64,000 bases of DNA from Macrotis lagotis. Lineage: Eukaryota; Chordata; Mammalia; Peramelemorphia; Peramelidae. The stretch covers positions 242,584,583 to 242,648,582 of the forward strand of contig NC_133661.1 in assembly GCF_037893015.1 (NCBI RefSeq), given 5' to 3'. Below the pieces are notes generated by a model. That model did no database searches, was not told the DNA's origin, and saw only the letters and a program-made list of their open reading frames with translations. Made by a program: the position numbers and the translations under genes. Shown here in pieces: positions 1-13,185 of the stretch (the stretch's first letter is position 1; every line of letters begins with the position of its first letter).

Positions 1-1594
1 AGTATGAAAAAAAGAGAAAATGACAGGACAGAGTGCAGGCTTTCATCTACATTTGAAGAGTGGGAGCAAATGATGAAGCAAAAAGTAAATAATAAGAAGG
101 GTCTGGAAATTTGTAGAAAAACATCATGAAAATCCAAGGAAGAGACCATCTCTAGAAGGGGGAGGTAGGAAATATTTAATTTGAAACCTAAGGTAGCTTA
201 GTTGCTACTGAATCATAGGAGCATTTCTTTGCAAATCATTAAAGGATTTCTCCAAATCATTATGTTATGCCATTCTCATTAGGAATAAAATCATATTGTC
301 TATATAGGTGTTTCCACACAACAGGTGAAGATCCAATTATCTGTGACTAAGGCCATTCACTAAAAATCACATTAAGAGAAAGAGCTGTCAGACCAGAGAT
401 GAGGAAAGTTTCAGTGTTGTAGCTTTCATTACCTAAAATTGCAAAGCCATGATACTGTTGGCTAAAATGTAATGAAAATAAGAATGTTCCTGATTTCTGT
501 TTTAAATAAATGGCACAAATCCTACTTTTAAATACTTATAGATAGATGCTTACTGTGAACTCCTGATTATTCAAGGACTGATTATCAGTTTATGAATTAT
601 CCAAAAGGCTCTATCTCCTTCTTTCTTTCTCCTTCCTGAATGCTTGCTATTTCACTCCTCTTTAACATCTTCTCCAGAGGCTAAGCAGGGGAAATTAAAG
701 AAGAGAGGACTTAAGAAAGGCAATTTCACTACTGATTTGCAACTCCAGTTTAAAAAATGTCCCTGGGGAAGGCCACGAACGAATGACAGCCATGAGGGTT
801 TTCTATCATCTGAGGATTTTAATTATCTATGCTACTTGGGTCACTGCTGCCGTGAGAATCACAACCTTTCCTTATAGGATATATTCAGACACTTAGTACG
901 TTCAGGCACAGAAAGCATAATTTGATCCTTGAATCTGTGTGATTCTAGTATGAATATTGACCTCCACATATTATCAAGTATTTTGCTCACATTTAATACA
1001 GAATGTAAACTGTGCTAATAGTTACCAGTACATTCAGTTTGCAACATATAGTAATACAGCTCTGCACACATGTTATTCCAGCACAGACAAATCTTCTTTG
1101 CATTATAGAACTGAACTGATTTCTAAAAACTTCATAAAAGAAAATGCCCACACTCATATATGCATATGGGTATCCACAGAGTAGGTATATAATTTCCAAA
1201 AGTTTCAGTGCAGTTTTAACCTATTAACCTTGATATTTATCCACTCTCAACTTAACAAAAATTCAATTTTAAAATTGAAGTTTAATTTTCATTTTGCTGA
1301 TACAAATAAAAAATTCTGTCTTGGTCACCTGGTATATCAGAAAAAGAGTGAAAATGATATGTAATGCTCAGGGTAGGTAATTTATTATCATGTGGGAAAA
1401 GAGCTAAGTAGGCATCAGAAACTTACAATGAGGAAAAAATAGCTACTACTGAGAAGATAAACAAAGCACCAATAACACCCATCGAGTAAGTTTTGCAGAT
1501 TCCTATAATTTTAAAATTGAAAGATCTATCTTTGCTTAGTGATATCTAATCCATGCCTGAGGAATTGCTGCAAAAATCAGCCTTAGTTTGATGT
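1..1594. other. Unassigned intergenic DNA
   Basis: AT-rich sequence without a gene or recognisable repeat. Short ORFs here lack codon structure and homology that I can see. Confidence 0.6.
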
Positions 1595-2330
1595 CAGATC
1601 AAGACAACAAATATTTACTAAATACCTACTGTGTATCTATTTCTAAAGTAAGCCAGGGAATACATATAAAGAAATGAAGGAATAATTAGTTCATGCCTCT
1701 AAGCACAATGGAGAAGTCACAATGCAAACATCTATGCAGAAACAAGATTTATAGTGAATAAACGTGAGATAATCTCTAAGGGAAGTAAAGGAGATCAGGA
1801 AAGGATTCTCATAGAAGGTAGAATTTTAGGTGGTACTTGAGGTAAGGCAAAGAATCCAGAAAGCAGTGATGAGAAGGAACAGCCAATGAAATTTATCCCA
1901 GCTAGAGTATCTGATGTGAGGAATAGCAAGATTATGAGAAAAGGATAAGTGTAAAAATTTTGGAAAAGGAAGGAGTCAATTCTGAAGGACTTTAAAAGCC
2001 AAATAGAGGATTTTATTTTTAATCCTGGAGGGAAGAGGAAATCATTGAATTTTATTGAATACGGGGGCAAATAATATGATGAAATTTACATTTTTGGAAA
2101 AAGCACTTTGACAACTGAGTGAAGGATGGATTGAAGACATTTGCAGTAAGGAGACTAATCAGAAGATTAGTGCAATAGTTCAGATGATGAGAGTCTGCAC
2201 CAAGAAAGTAGCAGTATTGGAGAGAAGATGTTATATGCAAGATATGTTATAAAGGTCATATTGAAAGGAATTGGCAGCTAATTGGATATGATAAGATAAG
2301 AGAGACATTAAGTCAGAGGAAACACATTGC
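1595..2330 (+). repeat. Ancient interspersed repeat, class uncertain
   Basis: Starts with aacaaatatttactaaatac-type sequence and continues through a purine-rich body ending near ggatggattgaag and gtgcaatagttcag. Clearly homologous to 59570-60480. Probably an old LINE-derived mammalian repeat; I do not assign a family. Confidence 0.55.
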
Positions 2331-2457
2331 CTGCCTCTCAAGGCTGACCATTCCACTTTAAGATAGATCTCTCTCCTTAGTGTCAAGTATCAATTTGTCT
2401 CTTTACAATACCTGCCCATCTCTCTCTGTTTCTGGTTATGCTTCCTAGGGTCAATTT

Positions 2458-2710
2458 TTATTGTTCAGTGGTTTCAGTCATATACAACTCTTTGCGACTC
2501 CATTTGGAATTTTCCTGGCAAGAATTCTAGAGTAGTATGCCATTTCTTTTACCAGTTCATTTTCCAGGTAAGGAAACTGAGGCAAAAAGGATTAAGTGAC
2601 TTTCCAAGGGTCACACAGCTAATAAATGTCTAAGGTCAGATTTGAGCTCAGGAACATTAGCCTTCAGCTTCAAGTTCAGAATTTTATCTACTGGGTCACC
2701 TAGCTACTTA
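2458..2710 (-). mobile_element. MAR1-type marsupial SINE
   Basis: Antisense copy: from gtttcagtcatatacaactc through ggaaactgaggcaaaaagg and ggtcacacagctaataaatg to the reversed tRNA-like head (gggtcacctagct). Confidence 0.8.
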
Positions 2711-2789
2711 AAGAGAGATTGAACAAGTCTAATTCCTGTTTTAGGTTGATAGTTCTTTAAGTACTTAAAGTCTGCTCTAATGTTTCCAC

Positions 2790-3140
2790 TTAGTTGCCTT
2801 TATTCATTCAGGGCTAGATTGCTTGTTCACCATCCCAATTCTCTTTTTAAAATCCTCCCTGTCTTTTTAAGTTCAGTTCAAATGTCTTCTCCTTCATAAA
2901 GACTTCCCTGGTTCCCCAAATTCATAATAGTATTTCACTATAGCATCAAATATGATACTTTGTTTCACTTTTATGTTCTTATCCTATATTATTGTAAGAA
3001 TAGTAGGTGGATAGATGGTATTGTAAATATAGTACTAAATTTGGAATCATGAAGATTCTTTCCTCATCAGTTACTAGTAGTGTGACTTTGAACAAGTCAC
3101 TAATCTATCTATGGCTTTATCAATAATATAATGGAGTTGG
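2790..3140 (+). repeat. L2-like fragment followed by MIR fragment
   Basis: 2790-3010 resembles the pyrimidine-rich LINE2 3' region (gtcttctccttcataaagac). 3030-3140 keeps the MIR core (gtgtgactttgaacaagtca). Confidence 0.5.
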
Positions 3141-3334
3141 AAGATGACTTTTAAGGAACTCCAAATATATATAATTTTATGATGGCATTCATTTAATCCC
3201 TGAAAAATCACCCAGAAGAGATGCAAGTGAGTTATATAAAATCACACTCAGTTTCATATAAAACTCTTCTTTTGAAGATTAGTCACCTGTTCTGATCCAT
3301 CTTAACTCTAGTTTGGCACTATTACAATCAATCA

Positions 3335-3475
3335 ATAATTCAATCAGTCAACATTTATTTAGCTCGCCCTTTATCCTGGGTATTATGCTTGATGCTAGGG
3401 ATACAAAGGAAAAAATTAAAACCTTTGATCTCAAAGAGATTGCACACTCTTAGTAATATACATTTAAATATTGAA
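3335..3475 (+). repeat. Old dispersed repeat (L2/MIR-associated 'catttattt-agc' type)
   Basis: Has the sequence order caatcaatcaataattcaat, acatttatttagc, gatgctagggatacaaagg. Related fragments occur at 6695-6835, 25690-25840, 59570-59710 and 61110-61215. Confidence 0.5.
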
Positions 3476-3639
3476 AGTAGCTGGATTAGAACACTTTTCC
3501 ATGAAGCTGAGCATATAGGTTCTGGTGTTATGAAAAGGGGAACATGTTCTGGACCCATCCAAAAGAACATCTGTGACTAGAAGTTCAACCTGGCCTAGTA
3601 ATCAATGCCTTTTGGAACAGCATATTCCCTCTCCCAATG

Positions 3640-4400
3640 AGGACCAAGAGATCAATGTTCACACTATTTGACAAAGTAAAATCCAAATAGATAGATAACC
3701 TACATATAAAAGATCATATCATAAATGAATTAGAGGAGCAGGGAAGGGATACTGTGAACACTTTATGACCAAGCAAGAGATTGAGAGGATAATAGAAAAA
3801 TAAAATGATTTTTATTATATGAAATTAAAAAACTTCTGCATAAACAAAAAAAAAGATGCAGGTAATATTATAAGTGAAAGAATTAATTGTGGAAACTTCT
3901 ATGCAACAAGTTTCTCTGATAAAAAAGATAATCTGATATACATTATGTGTGATTACATGTAAATGTAAATATAAATTCATATGTAGGTAACTATATATAT
4001 GAATCATATGTAGACAGATATAAAAATCACTATATATACAAATCAGTTAAAATCTACATATATAATAAAGCCATTAATATAAATATAGAAGATTAAGAGT
4101 CATTCTTGATAGATAATCAAAAAATATGTGTAGGCAATTTTTAAAGTATGAAGTTCAAACTGCCAACAGCAAAACAAAAAATGCTAAAGTCCCTAATAAT
4201 GATAGAAAAGCAGACTAAAAGTCTGAGACTCCATTTCACCCATCAGATTAGCAAAAATGACAATAAAGAGCTGTTGGAGTGAAAGAGAGAGGCACACTAT
4301 TGCATGCTTGGTGGAGGAGTGACTTGATTCAGTTGTTTTGAAAAGCAATTTAGAACTGTGGAATTTATAGTTTCTCAGCAGTCTGGATCCCCAAAACACA
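3640..4400 (+). mobile_element. L1 ORF2 3' fragment, sense
   Basis: Diverged L1 sequence coding for the C-terminal ORF2 region. Landmarks are aaaagatcatatcataaatg, the 'catgacc-aag' segment, acccatcagattagcaaaaatg and caatttagaactgtgg. No intact frame. Confidence 0.7.
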
Positions 4401-6694
4401 TCTGAAGCACCTTTTCCTTCTTTTGATAACCTGAGATGCTATAGGGCTTTCTTTCTCTATAAGTGTAGTTCATGAGCTGTTATTCATTGTATTTTCCCCA
4501 ATATAAATAAACTGTGATTAATGTCCAGATTAATTTTATCAGATATGTTTTCAACCTGAATTAACCAATTAACATCAATTAGCTATTTACAAAGGAATAT
4601 TTACTGAGAAAAGAAAGCAAGAACCAAAATACAAAAAAAAAAAAAAACACCCCAAATTGGCCATTGACTCTCCTCTGCCACTTTGATCCCTGGAAAGAAT
4701 AAATTTAAGCAATTGTGTTGAGTACTAACATCCCCCCAAACCACTACATTTACTTCTGTATGTTGTATAACCAGTGGAATAATTACTTCCATGCATATAG
4801 GATAGAGTATCTTGGCTGCCGTCCTCTGTTAAGCTGGCAATTCATCTGGACTGGTTCAGATGTTGAGGATACAGTCTCTTTTGTAAACTCCTTATGTTTG
4901 GACTTCCAGTGATTCTTCTGATCTTTCAAAGCTAACACAATCATGCTCTAATTTGTTTTGTCTCTAATACCACTTCACCTAAGATAGAAAATGAGAAACT
5001 CAACTCTGAGAAAGAAATAAGAAATAACCACATTGTGGCATAGATGGAGAGATAAGTCATCTAGTCACTACAACACCTATTACCTCTCTGACAATTCAGA
5101 AGTTTATGGCACTATTCCCGACTCCTTATTCAGAAACCACCAGGAAGAAAGCAAGTTTTAATTTGCTTGTACCTTTTGTGTATAAAACCCTGCCTCAATA
5201 ACCAATTAAAAGATTTCCATCCTTTCACCTACTTCTGCAGTATCACACAGGACAGAGACTCAAAATTGTCAATGTGACACAGTTATCAAACCATACCACA
5301 TGTACAGAAAAATCCCAATTCCCCAAAATATTGGGTTATGTAGATTTAATAAAAAGAGATCTCACAAAATTTATTCAACTTGCTTAGTTTAAGTACAATG
5401 GACAGTCTTAGTATTTTGAATGGTTTTACCCAAACCAAAATAAGTATTGAGGGGGAAAAAAAGGAAAATAAAATTAAGCTTCCTCTCTCAGAAGGAAATA
5501 TGGTCCCCGGAGAACTTCTCAGAATATGTTGTTCTGTCTCTGACAGTATTTAGAGTCTAAAATTACTGGACCTCTCACCTTAAGGTGAGAAAGCAAACCT
5601 ATATGTCTTGTATCATTGTTATAGCAAAAATGGTACTGAATACACATGGAACTGGGGTTACTTATCCCTGCTCTCTCTCTGTCTCTCTCTCTCCCTCTCT
5701 GGGGATGTGTGAATTACTTGGTCTTTGTCATTGAGAATGTTCTTGTGATTTCATCCCTCTGTGATATCTTGTTAGGCAGGCTTTACACAAATACATTTAA
5801 TTTTCTATCTTCCTTAGTTCCCAGCATAGAACCCCTAAGTTCTTAAGAATAAGTACTTAAGAAATGTTTTGTTAAATGAATTCATGAAACAAATGAGCCA
5901 AGAAAAAATGTCAGGAACCAAAAGCCCCACTCATTTCAAGAGAAGAAACTGAGTCAAGGGGTCATGAGTGCTGAGTCAAGTTATTAATAGTTGTTGGCAT
6001 TTAATGTCAGAAATTGAAAATAATTATATAATTACACAATTACTAAATCTAGTTTAAAAAAAGATCTACAAGATAGAGGATCCAAGGTGGATCCAGCAAA
6101 TGGAGAGCAAACTGATGAAAGATGACCAGTTTTCATATTTGCAACATATACCTTTTGTTGACCCCCCTTTTTTTTAAATGGTAACTGACAGTGGAAACAG
6201 AAAGTCCCATGACAAGAGGGAGAAAGAAGATGGCCACAGGGAGTCTTATGTAGAAGAATAAGACCTATGAGAGTAATGAAGACTTCTGTGCTTCAGCAAG
6301 TCAATTTATAGGAAGGAAAGTTGATGTTACTAGTAATGAAAGAAGCAACAATAAGCACTTGGCCCTACTAAGGCATATAGTCAAATAATTTTCAATAAAA
6401 AAATCTGATTTGGTTTAATAAAAGTAGGATAAGTGATAGAATTTTCACCATTTCAGAACTCAAATGGTAGGTGGCAATTTATGAATCTGAAAAGATTCCT
6501 TTAGGGAGACCAATTTCTGATAATTTGAAAGTGAAGAATGAATTGTTGTCCTTGAGTTTTCACCTTGCCAAAGTTGCAATAGCTTCTTGTAAATGCTGAG
6601 TCTTGGCTGAATCTCAAATTTTCTGTGGATCAGTATTTTTTCTTTTTTTGGTCACTTCTTCTGCATACCCTCTACACATTGTTCTCAATGATAT
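4401..6694. other. Mostly unassigned intergenic DNA
   Basis: Nothing gene-like. A short (CT)n tract at about 5675-5700 and an L2-like end at about 5720-5890 are the only patterns I see. Confidence 0.5.
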
Positions 6695-6835
6695 TCAATG
6701 ACTCAGTTAACAAATATTTATTAAATGACTGCTTTGTTCCAAGCACTGTGCTAAGTGCGGAGGATACAAAAGATTTCAAATAATAGTCCCTGCCTCAAAA
6801 AGCTCAAGATCAAATGTCAATATGTATACAATAAA

Positions 6836-7834
6836 ATAGAAACAAGATAGAGAGAGAGAGATAAATAGAGACAGACAGACCTACATGCATATATACATAA
6901 TAGATTGAAGATAATCCAATTGGAGAATACCCCCAACTAAATCCACTCACCTAGATTCATAGATAGAAAAGCAACAACTATACCAGATGACTGTTAAATT
7001 CACCTAAGATTCTATTTTTGTGCAGACATATTTGGTGAAAAATAAAAATAAGGGAATAAAAACATGCAGCTCTCAGAAAATAATAGATTTTCAGGGCTTT
7101 CTTTTCAAATGCTTAAGAGATGTATTTTTTTATTTTTCTCTACAAAAGGCCTGCCAGTTAAATTCAATTCTGTTAAATCGAGGAGAATTTTCTCATATTA
7201 AAAGCTACCCATTTGCTGCTCTGAATTTTCCTTCTATTTGTTTTCAATGCAAAAGCTGCAGCAAATCTGAAATGGAAGAAGAGCCCTTATAGTCTAAAAG
7301 AAGCCCCCCCCCTTATATTCATCATTCTGGGATCCCAAGGAATGATGTCATGACTGACCCTGAACAAGAGTCCTTCCCAGCCAACTACAATGCCATCTCC
7401 TCCATTAAGTTTCCCCTAATCCCCATTAGGTGGAAAGTGATTTGATCCCAAGGTATTAGAGTTTGCAGGAGTTCACATGTAATTACTAAATTTCATAGGG
7501 ATCAAACCAGAATCCTGGTCAAAGAGAGCCCTAATCTTCACAAAAACCTGCCAACAAGATAAACCTCAGTGTAAATGTCAGTTTCAGGGGAGGTATCAAA
7601 AATGTAGTTGGATCAAGTCTAGGATTATAGCAAGAAGGGAAGTGGATATGAAAATACTGCCTTCTGATATTCTGGGGCCTGATGTTTCAGTGGGATCAGT
7701 GATAGGAAACCAGGCAGCAGGGGCTCTCAGTGGAAGGTTAATGGGGTTTGCTTACTGAGGTATAACAACATTATGTACATATAGCTTATTACAGTCTTAT
7801 TATCTGAGTTGTAATATATTTCTCTATGCTTCTA
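6836..7834. other. Unassigned intergenic DNA
   Basis: A short (GA)n/(TAGA)n patch at about 6848-6880 and a C8 run near 7303. No gene or assigned repeat. Confidence 0.5.
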
Positions 7835-7839
7835 GATTT

Positions 7840-8345
7840 CATATTATAGAATTAGAGATGAAAGGGAACATGGAAGTTATCTAGCTGAAATTCTTACAAA
7901 AGAGGAAACTGAGGCCCCCAAATAATGAAATTTCAAAGACTACACAAGTCTTTATTTCTTTTTTCCTAATCTGCAAGGCACATAGAGGTACTATCTAAAT
8001 ATTTTTAACTTTATATTTAAGAATCAGAAGAAAATAATTGTGGCACAGTGAATAAGTATTGACCTTGAGATGAGGAAAATCTACTTTCTAATCCTTTTCC
8101 AGATATTTGCAAGCAAACTACTTAATCCTTCTTAGTCTTGGTTTCCTCATCTATAAAATGAACCTAACAACTGTATCTATAACCTCTCTAAGTTGATGTA
8201 GAGAGGAAGCAATATATGTAAAATGCTTTGTAAATTGTGAAGTTTTGTATAAATGTTAATTGTAGTCATCATTAATATTTTCTCTCCAGTGGCTAGAATT
8301 GAGCTTCACACATAACAGATATTCAAAGCATGCTAGTGAATGAAT
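7840..8345 (+). repeat. Two adjacent MIR-type SINE relics
   Basis: 7840-7960 keeps gaggaaactgaggcccc. 8035-8275 runs from a 'cacagtgaataagtattgac' head through ggtttcctcatctataaaatg to aaatgctttgtaaat. An L2-like end follows to 8345. Confidence 0.6.
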
Positions 8346-8861
8346 GCTTACTTATGATTTATAGATTCATTTTTGTCCCCCAAATACCTGACTCTTAGTG
8401 AACTTAACCCTGTTAAACATTCTGGTAAAGTGGGACTTCTCAGCAATAATGACAGTAGTTCTGAATGCCATCCCTGAGAATCCTCCCTGCTGTGGGTGTG
8501 GGTGTAACTCTGGTATCATTTACTGCACGTGGTTCTTTGCAAAGTGTAGAGGTGGCAGAAGAGAGGAGTCCTGCAGAGACAGTCAGCTCCGGAAGATTTA
8601 TGTTCCTGCTGAGCAAAATTAGAACAAAGCCACTGACCTAAAGATGAGAAAGTTCCAGAACTTATTACTGAAGAGCAATATTTACCTGAATTTGAGAAAA
8701 GTCTCTTCACTAACAACACTTTATTCCACTCTGAAATGCTACTTTTGGATCAAAATGGACACCTGTGATTGAACACAGAAAACTGCCCCTGTAAATCAGC
8801 ACCACATTCTATCAGATAATTCCCTGTATGTTGGTTTCATGTTTTTTAGCAGCTAATTGGA

Positions 8862-9112
8862 ATAGTACATAGAATAATGGGTTCAGAGTCAGAAAGATCT
8901 GACTTTAAATTTAACTTAAGAAACTTACTTGCTGTGTGACCCTGGGCAAATCACAACTTCAGCTGCCTCAGTTTCCTCAACTGTAAAACTGGGATAGTAA
9001 TAAGAGCTACCTTCCAGGGTTGTTGTGAAAATCAAATATAGAATAATTATAAAGCATTTAGTATACTGTCTGGTATATATAAGAGCTATATAAATGTTAG
9101 CTATTATCAGTG
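8862..9112 (+). repeat. MIR/THER1 SINE, near full length
   Basis: Head aatagtacatagaataatgg, core ctgtgtgaccctgggcaaat, then cctcagtttcctcaactg, gggttgttgtgaaaatc and tataaatgttagctattatc, all in consensus order. Confidence 0.8.
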
Positions 9113-9794
9113 TCAAGGATTGAAATAGAGATAATTTAGCAGTTAGCATCTGAGGGAGGACAAAGATAACATCGTGTTTCATTTAGTTGAAGTCAAACAG
9201 CTTTTGTCTTTTGATGGGTAAGTCCCACTCTGATTTTCTTGGGTTTGACTTCATTCTCTTCAAAAGGGAAAAGAGGAATGTGAGATTTCTGTAAGGAATA
9301 AACTGCCTAATATTACAGGGAGAAAAGATGGCTAGGAGGTAGTCATAGCACTGAAAAGAGACTGGGAGACCCAGGAGTTGAAATTATGTACTTGAGCACA
9401 CAAAAGGCAAAAATGACATGATGTCGCCAACAGTGTTGATCATTTTAACAACCTGCAAAGCAAATTACATGATGTGGTGTACTGCTTTCCTCCCAAGTTA
9501 AAGAATCACATTAATCTGCACTCGCCTACACACAGCAATTATTGGAGTTATTGATTGCGTCTCCAGTCTGGTGACTCAGTAGATGGCATACTTCCCCTTA
9601 GCTCAGTACTCAAATAAAGGGCAGGAAGCTGTTATGGTAGGGTCCAATAAATGATCTTTTGGGGAGTAGTTTGGTATATACACTTTGCATGAAATAGTCT
9701 ATGTCCTCTTCCCTCCACAAACATATATGTGTATCTTTCTAGTCTTTTCATACCTTACTTGAAAACATGTACTCTTGATCCAGTGACATTGGCT
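9113..9794. other. Unassigned intergenic DNA
   Basis: No gene, RNA or repeat recognised. Confidence 0.5.
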
Positions 9795-10130
9795 TCCTGG
9801 ATGCTTCATGAATGAAGATACTCCATCTCTCAACTCAAGGCTTTTTCTCTGGCTGTCCCCACCCCAGATCTAGAATGTTCTTCCTGCGCTCTGACTGCTG
9901 ACCTACCTGACTTTGTTTTTGCCCTAACTTAAATCTGACCTTTTGTAGGAAGTCTTCCTTAACCAATGCTTTTTCTCTTTTGATTATTTCCAATTTATTC
10001 TGTTTATAATTTGCTTTGTATAAATTTGTCTGCATATTGTCTCCTCCTTTAGATTGTACATTCCCTTAGGGCAGAGACTATCTTTTTGCCTCTTTTTGTA
10101 TCCCTTGTGTTAAGTACAATTGCTGATATG
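9795..10130 (+). repeat. LINE2 3' end
   Basis: Pyrimidine-rich body (gctgtccccaccccagatct, aggaagtcttccttaacc), then the L2 tail ttagggcagagactatcttt and gcctctttttgtatccc. Confidence 0.65.
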
Positions 10131-10132
10131 TA

Positions 10133-10352
10133 GTTATTGTTGCTGTTCAGTAGTGTCCAAAACCCCTTTGGGTCATTTCTTGAAGTGGTTTGCTATTTTC
10201 TCCAACTCATTTTGCAGATGAGAAAATTGAGGGAAACAGGGTTAGTGATTTGTCCAGAGTCACACAGCTAGGAAATATTCCAGACCAGATTTGAACTCAG
10301 GGAGATAAATCTTTCTGACTTCAGGCCCAGCATGCTACCCATTGTGCCACTG
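10133..10352 (-). mobile_element. MAR1-type marsupial SINE
   Basis: Antisense copy with gttgctgttcagtagtgtcc, ctccaactcattttgcagatg, gtcacacagctaggaaa and the reversed head cccattgtgccactg. AT-only sequence follows (10365-10475). Confidence 0.75.
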
Positions 10353-10714
10353 ACATATAGTAGTTTTTATTTAATATTTTAATTATTAAATTAAATTAAA
10401 TATTTAATAATTGAATGTTTTATTTATTTAATAATAATGTTTTAAATAAATTTTATTTAATAAAAGTTTATTGAGTAAATGAGTATTGTAAATTCATATA
10501 AAAACTTCATTTCCTTCTTTTTTCTTCCTATCAGGGCAGTATAGAAAAATATTAATTGGAGAAGAGGAAAGAATATTTACCAAATTTCTCTGAAAAGATG
10601 GAACTTGGGAGAAAATGCATAGGAATAGAGAGTATGTGTGAGTAACAAATATTGTGGAGAGGAGAAGCAAGCTTTGAGTCTTCAAATTCTTCAAATATCT
10701 GGGGGTGACTTTTT

Positions 10715-11510
10715 TGCCTGCTTCCTCCCTCCCAAGCATCCCTCCTGCCCGCTCCCAAAGCACCTCCTTAGCTGCAGTACACTCACATTGAGCCCCAAAC
10801 CCAGCAGCACCTCACTCTTCTCTTCTGCCATCATGATCTTCTACTGGGACCTCAGCAGTCATGATGACATGTTCCCTGACAATTAAAAGATCCAGGAAAT
10901 TGTCAGTAGGAGAGAGGGACCATTGATGATTCACTTATCTATGGAAATGCCTCTGCTGAATGTCCTCTAGTTAAAGGAACAGATGCCATTGTAATCACTG
11001 GAAATGACACAGTAATAAACCATCATCTGCAAAAACTTGGTTTCACAAAAGTCTCCTACAAAAAGTACATCAAAGACTACATGAAATCAATCAAAGGCAG
11101 ACTAGAAGAACACAAGTCAGAGAGAGTAAAAATTTTTATGATGGGAGCTGCAGAGCAAATCAAACATACCCTTGCTAATTTTAAAAAACTATTAGGCAAA
11201 AACATGAATCCAGATGGTATGTTGACCCTCCTGCACATCGGGAGGATGGTGTGACCCAATAAGTGATTTTCTTCAAGGATGGTTTAGAAAGGGAAGAATG
11301 TTAACAAATTTAGCTGATTGCTTTGAATCACCTGTCATTATAATTGACTGCTGAGTTTTGTCATCTACACTTGGATAAACTTGTACTGATGTCATTTTGA
11401 GCTTTAATCTTTTGATTGAGCTTTATTATTGACCTTGATTTATTTGGAGTGGAGGTATTTTTTTTAAAAAAAAACATGTCATATAGGTTGTCTAGAATAA
11501 AATTCATTTG
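10715..11510 (+). pseudogene. TPT1P: TPT1 (TCTP) processed pseudogene
   Basis: Intronless copy of the translationally controlled tumour protein mRNA. A pyrimidine-rich 5' UTR relic precedes ATG at 10833 (MIFYWDLSSHDDMF). An in-frame TAA at 10884 and a deletion/frameshift near 10900 then break the frame. The body resumes as [14 protein letters not shown] and continues through TCTP blocks [27 protein letters not shown] and NMNPDGM before a second frameshift near 11240. The 3' UTR relic (tgatttatttggagtggagg, then aacatgtcatataggttgtc and AATAAA at about 11498) matches TPT1. No poly(A) tail or clear target-site duplication survives. Not functional. Confidence 0.93.
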
Positions 11511-12169
11511 AGAGAATTCCTTTTGGTCTAATGCTTTTTAAACTCAAATTACAGTAACTTGCTATAGTTGTACCTCAAAGATCAATGCAGAGATTATTGC
11601 CAGGTCTTAGGGTACATTTTAGCCTAAGACTCTTCAGATAGACATTTCTACAGTTAACTGCTTGTGAAACTGGAATCCAAATTCTATTTGCTAGGTAAAC
11701 CTGAGTCAAAGGAAGAGCTGCCCACAAATATATCAGCAATATGAATTGACATTTCTATATTTTTTATTTCATCTACTTGCTAAAGAAGAATTAACTCTGG
11801 AAGAAATTGCATCCAAACCGAATAGAATGAAACCATGTAAAACTAAAAAAAAAGTATCTGAGAATGATATCAAGTACAACAGTAAAAGATATTTGCTGTT
11901 GGGACAGGACCCAGGGTTCCTTTGTTGTAAGGAAGATTCTTTGGCAGTCTAAGTGATCTGGCTAACCTATATAAGTAGTTCCAATAGATTCAAAAGAGAC
12001 TAAAGAAAACAAAATAAATGTCTACTAAAAACAGAGATAGAGAATTTATGACAAGGTAAATGACAAAATGATCCTTGATTAAGATGCTTTTAACTCCATT
12101 CATATTTCATATGTCTTCCTATTGGAGTTGTGAGTACATTTCTTCTTTATTACACTTGGGTGATAGGAT
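11511..12169. other. Unassigned intergenic DNA
   Basis: No gene or clear repeat seen between the TPT1 retrocopy and the next SINE relic. Confidence 0.5.
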
Positions 12170-12380
12170 CATTAGCTTAGAACTGAATGAGAATTAATAG
12201 TCTTATCCCTTATTTTAAAGATGAACAGAATGAGGTTCAGCTATGCAAGCACAGAGAAACTTCTGTTAAGTGACTTGCTTAAGTCATTTGACTAGGTGAC
12301 TTGCCAAGGGCCTACTGCAAGTTAAGTAGGAGAGTTGGGATTTGTTTTCTATAATATTACACTGCTTCTGAGTCCATTTA
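12170..12380 (-). repeat. Decayed MIR/SINE relic
   Basis: Contains attttaaagatgaacagaatg and aagtgacttgcttaagtca, the antisense SINE core order; ends in tattacactgcttctgagtcc. Confidence 0.5.
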
Positions 12381-12394
12381 TATCCTTCCTTTCT

Positions 12395-13185
12395 TTTTTA
12401 ATTTTATTTATTTTTATATTTATTTGTTTTCACTGATATGTATATCCATATTTCCAATTTACAAAATTTCCCTCCCCCTTCCCTTCTCACCCCCCTCTTC
12501 TCAGCACGGAACAGTCAGGTTAGCATTTTACATACATATTTCGTTAAACATGTTTACAAATTAATAATTTTCACATGAGGAATTAGGATTGAGAGAAAGA
12601 GATAATTTTTATAAAGTGTTCATCAGATTCAGAAGGCTAGTTGTTTTTCTGTGTGTTTTGTTTTGTTTTGTTTTGGTTTGATTTTCTTCCTCTGGTTGGG
12701 GATAATATAGACTATTACCAGTATAATACAGCTGTCCTAACTCTCTGGACTGTCCAGAGGAGTCGTTTCCTTCAAGGTTGTTCATCTCACAATGTTGTTG
12801 AAATGTACATTATTCTCTTGTCTCTACTCCCTTTGCCCAGCATCAGATCACATAAGTCATTCCGTGCTTCTCTAGAGTTCAAGCATTTATGGTTTCTTAT
12901 AGAACAATAGGATTCCATAGTATTCATATACTATAACTTGCTTAGCCATTCCTCAATTGATGGGCATCCCCTCAATTTCCAATTCTTTGCCACTACAAAA
13001 AGAGCTGCTGTGAATATTTGGAACATGTGGGACTTTTTGCATTTTTTACAATTTCCTCTGGATATAATCCTAGAATTGGAATTGCTGGGTCAAAGGGTAT
13101 GAAAAGTTTTATTGGTCTTTGGGCATAGTTTCTTATTGCTTTCCAGAAAGGTTGGATCGGTTCACAACTCCTCTTATTTCTCTTT
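12395..13185 (-). mobile_element. L1 3' end (3' UTR and ORF2 C-terminal part), antisense
   Basis: Begins with the C-rich marsupial L1 3' UTR (ccctcccccttcccttctcacc). Then come ORF2-antisense landmarks aattgatgggcatcccctc, tttccaattctttgccacta, tgctgggtcaaagggtatg and ccagaaaggttggatcgg. Homologous to 18958-19850. 5'-truncated. Confidence 0.8.
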
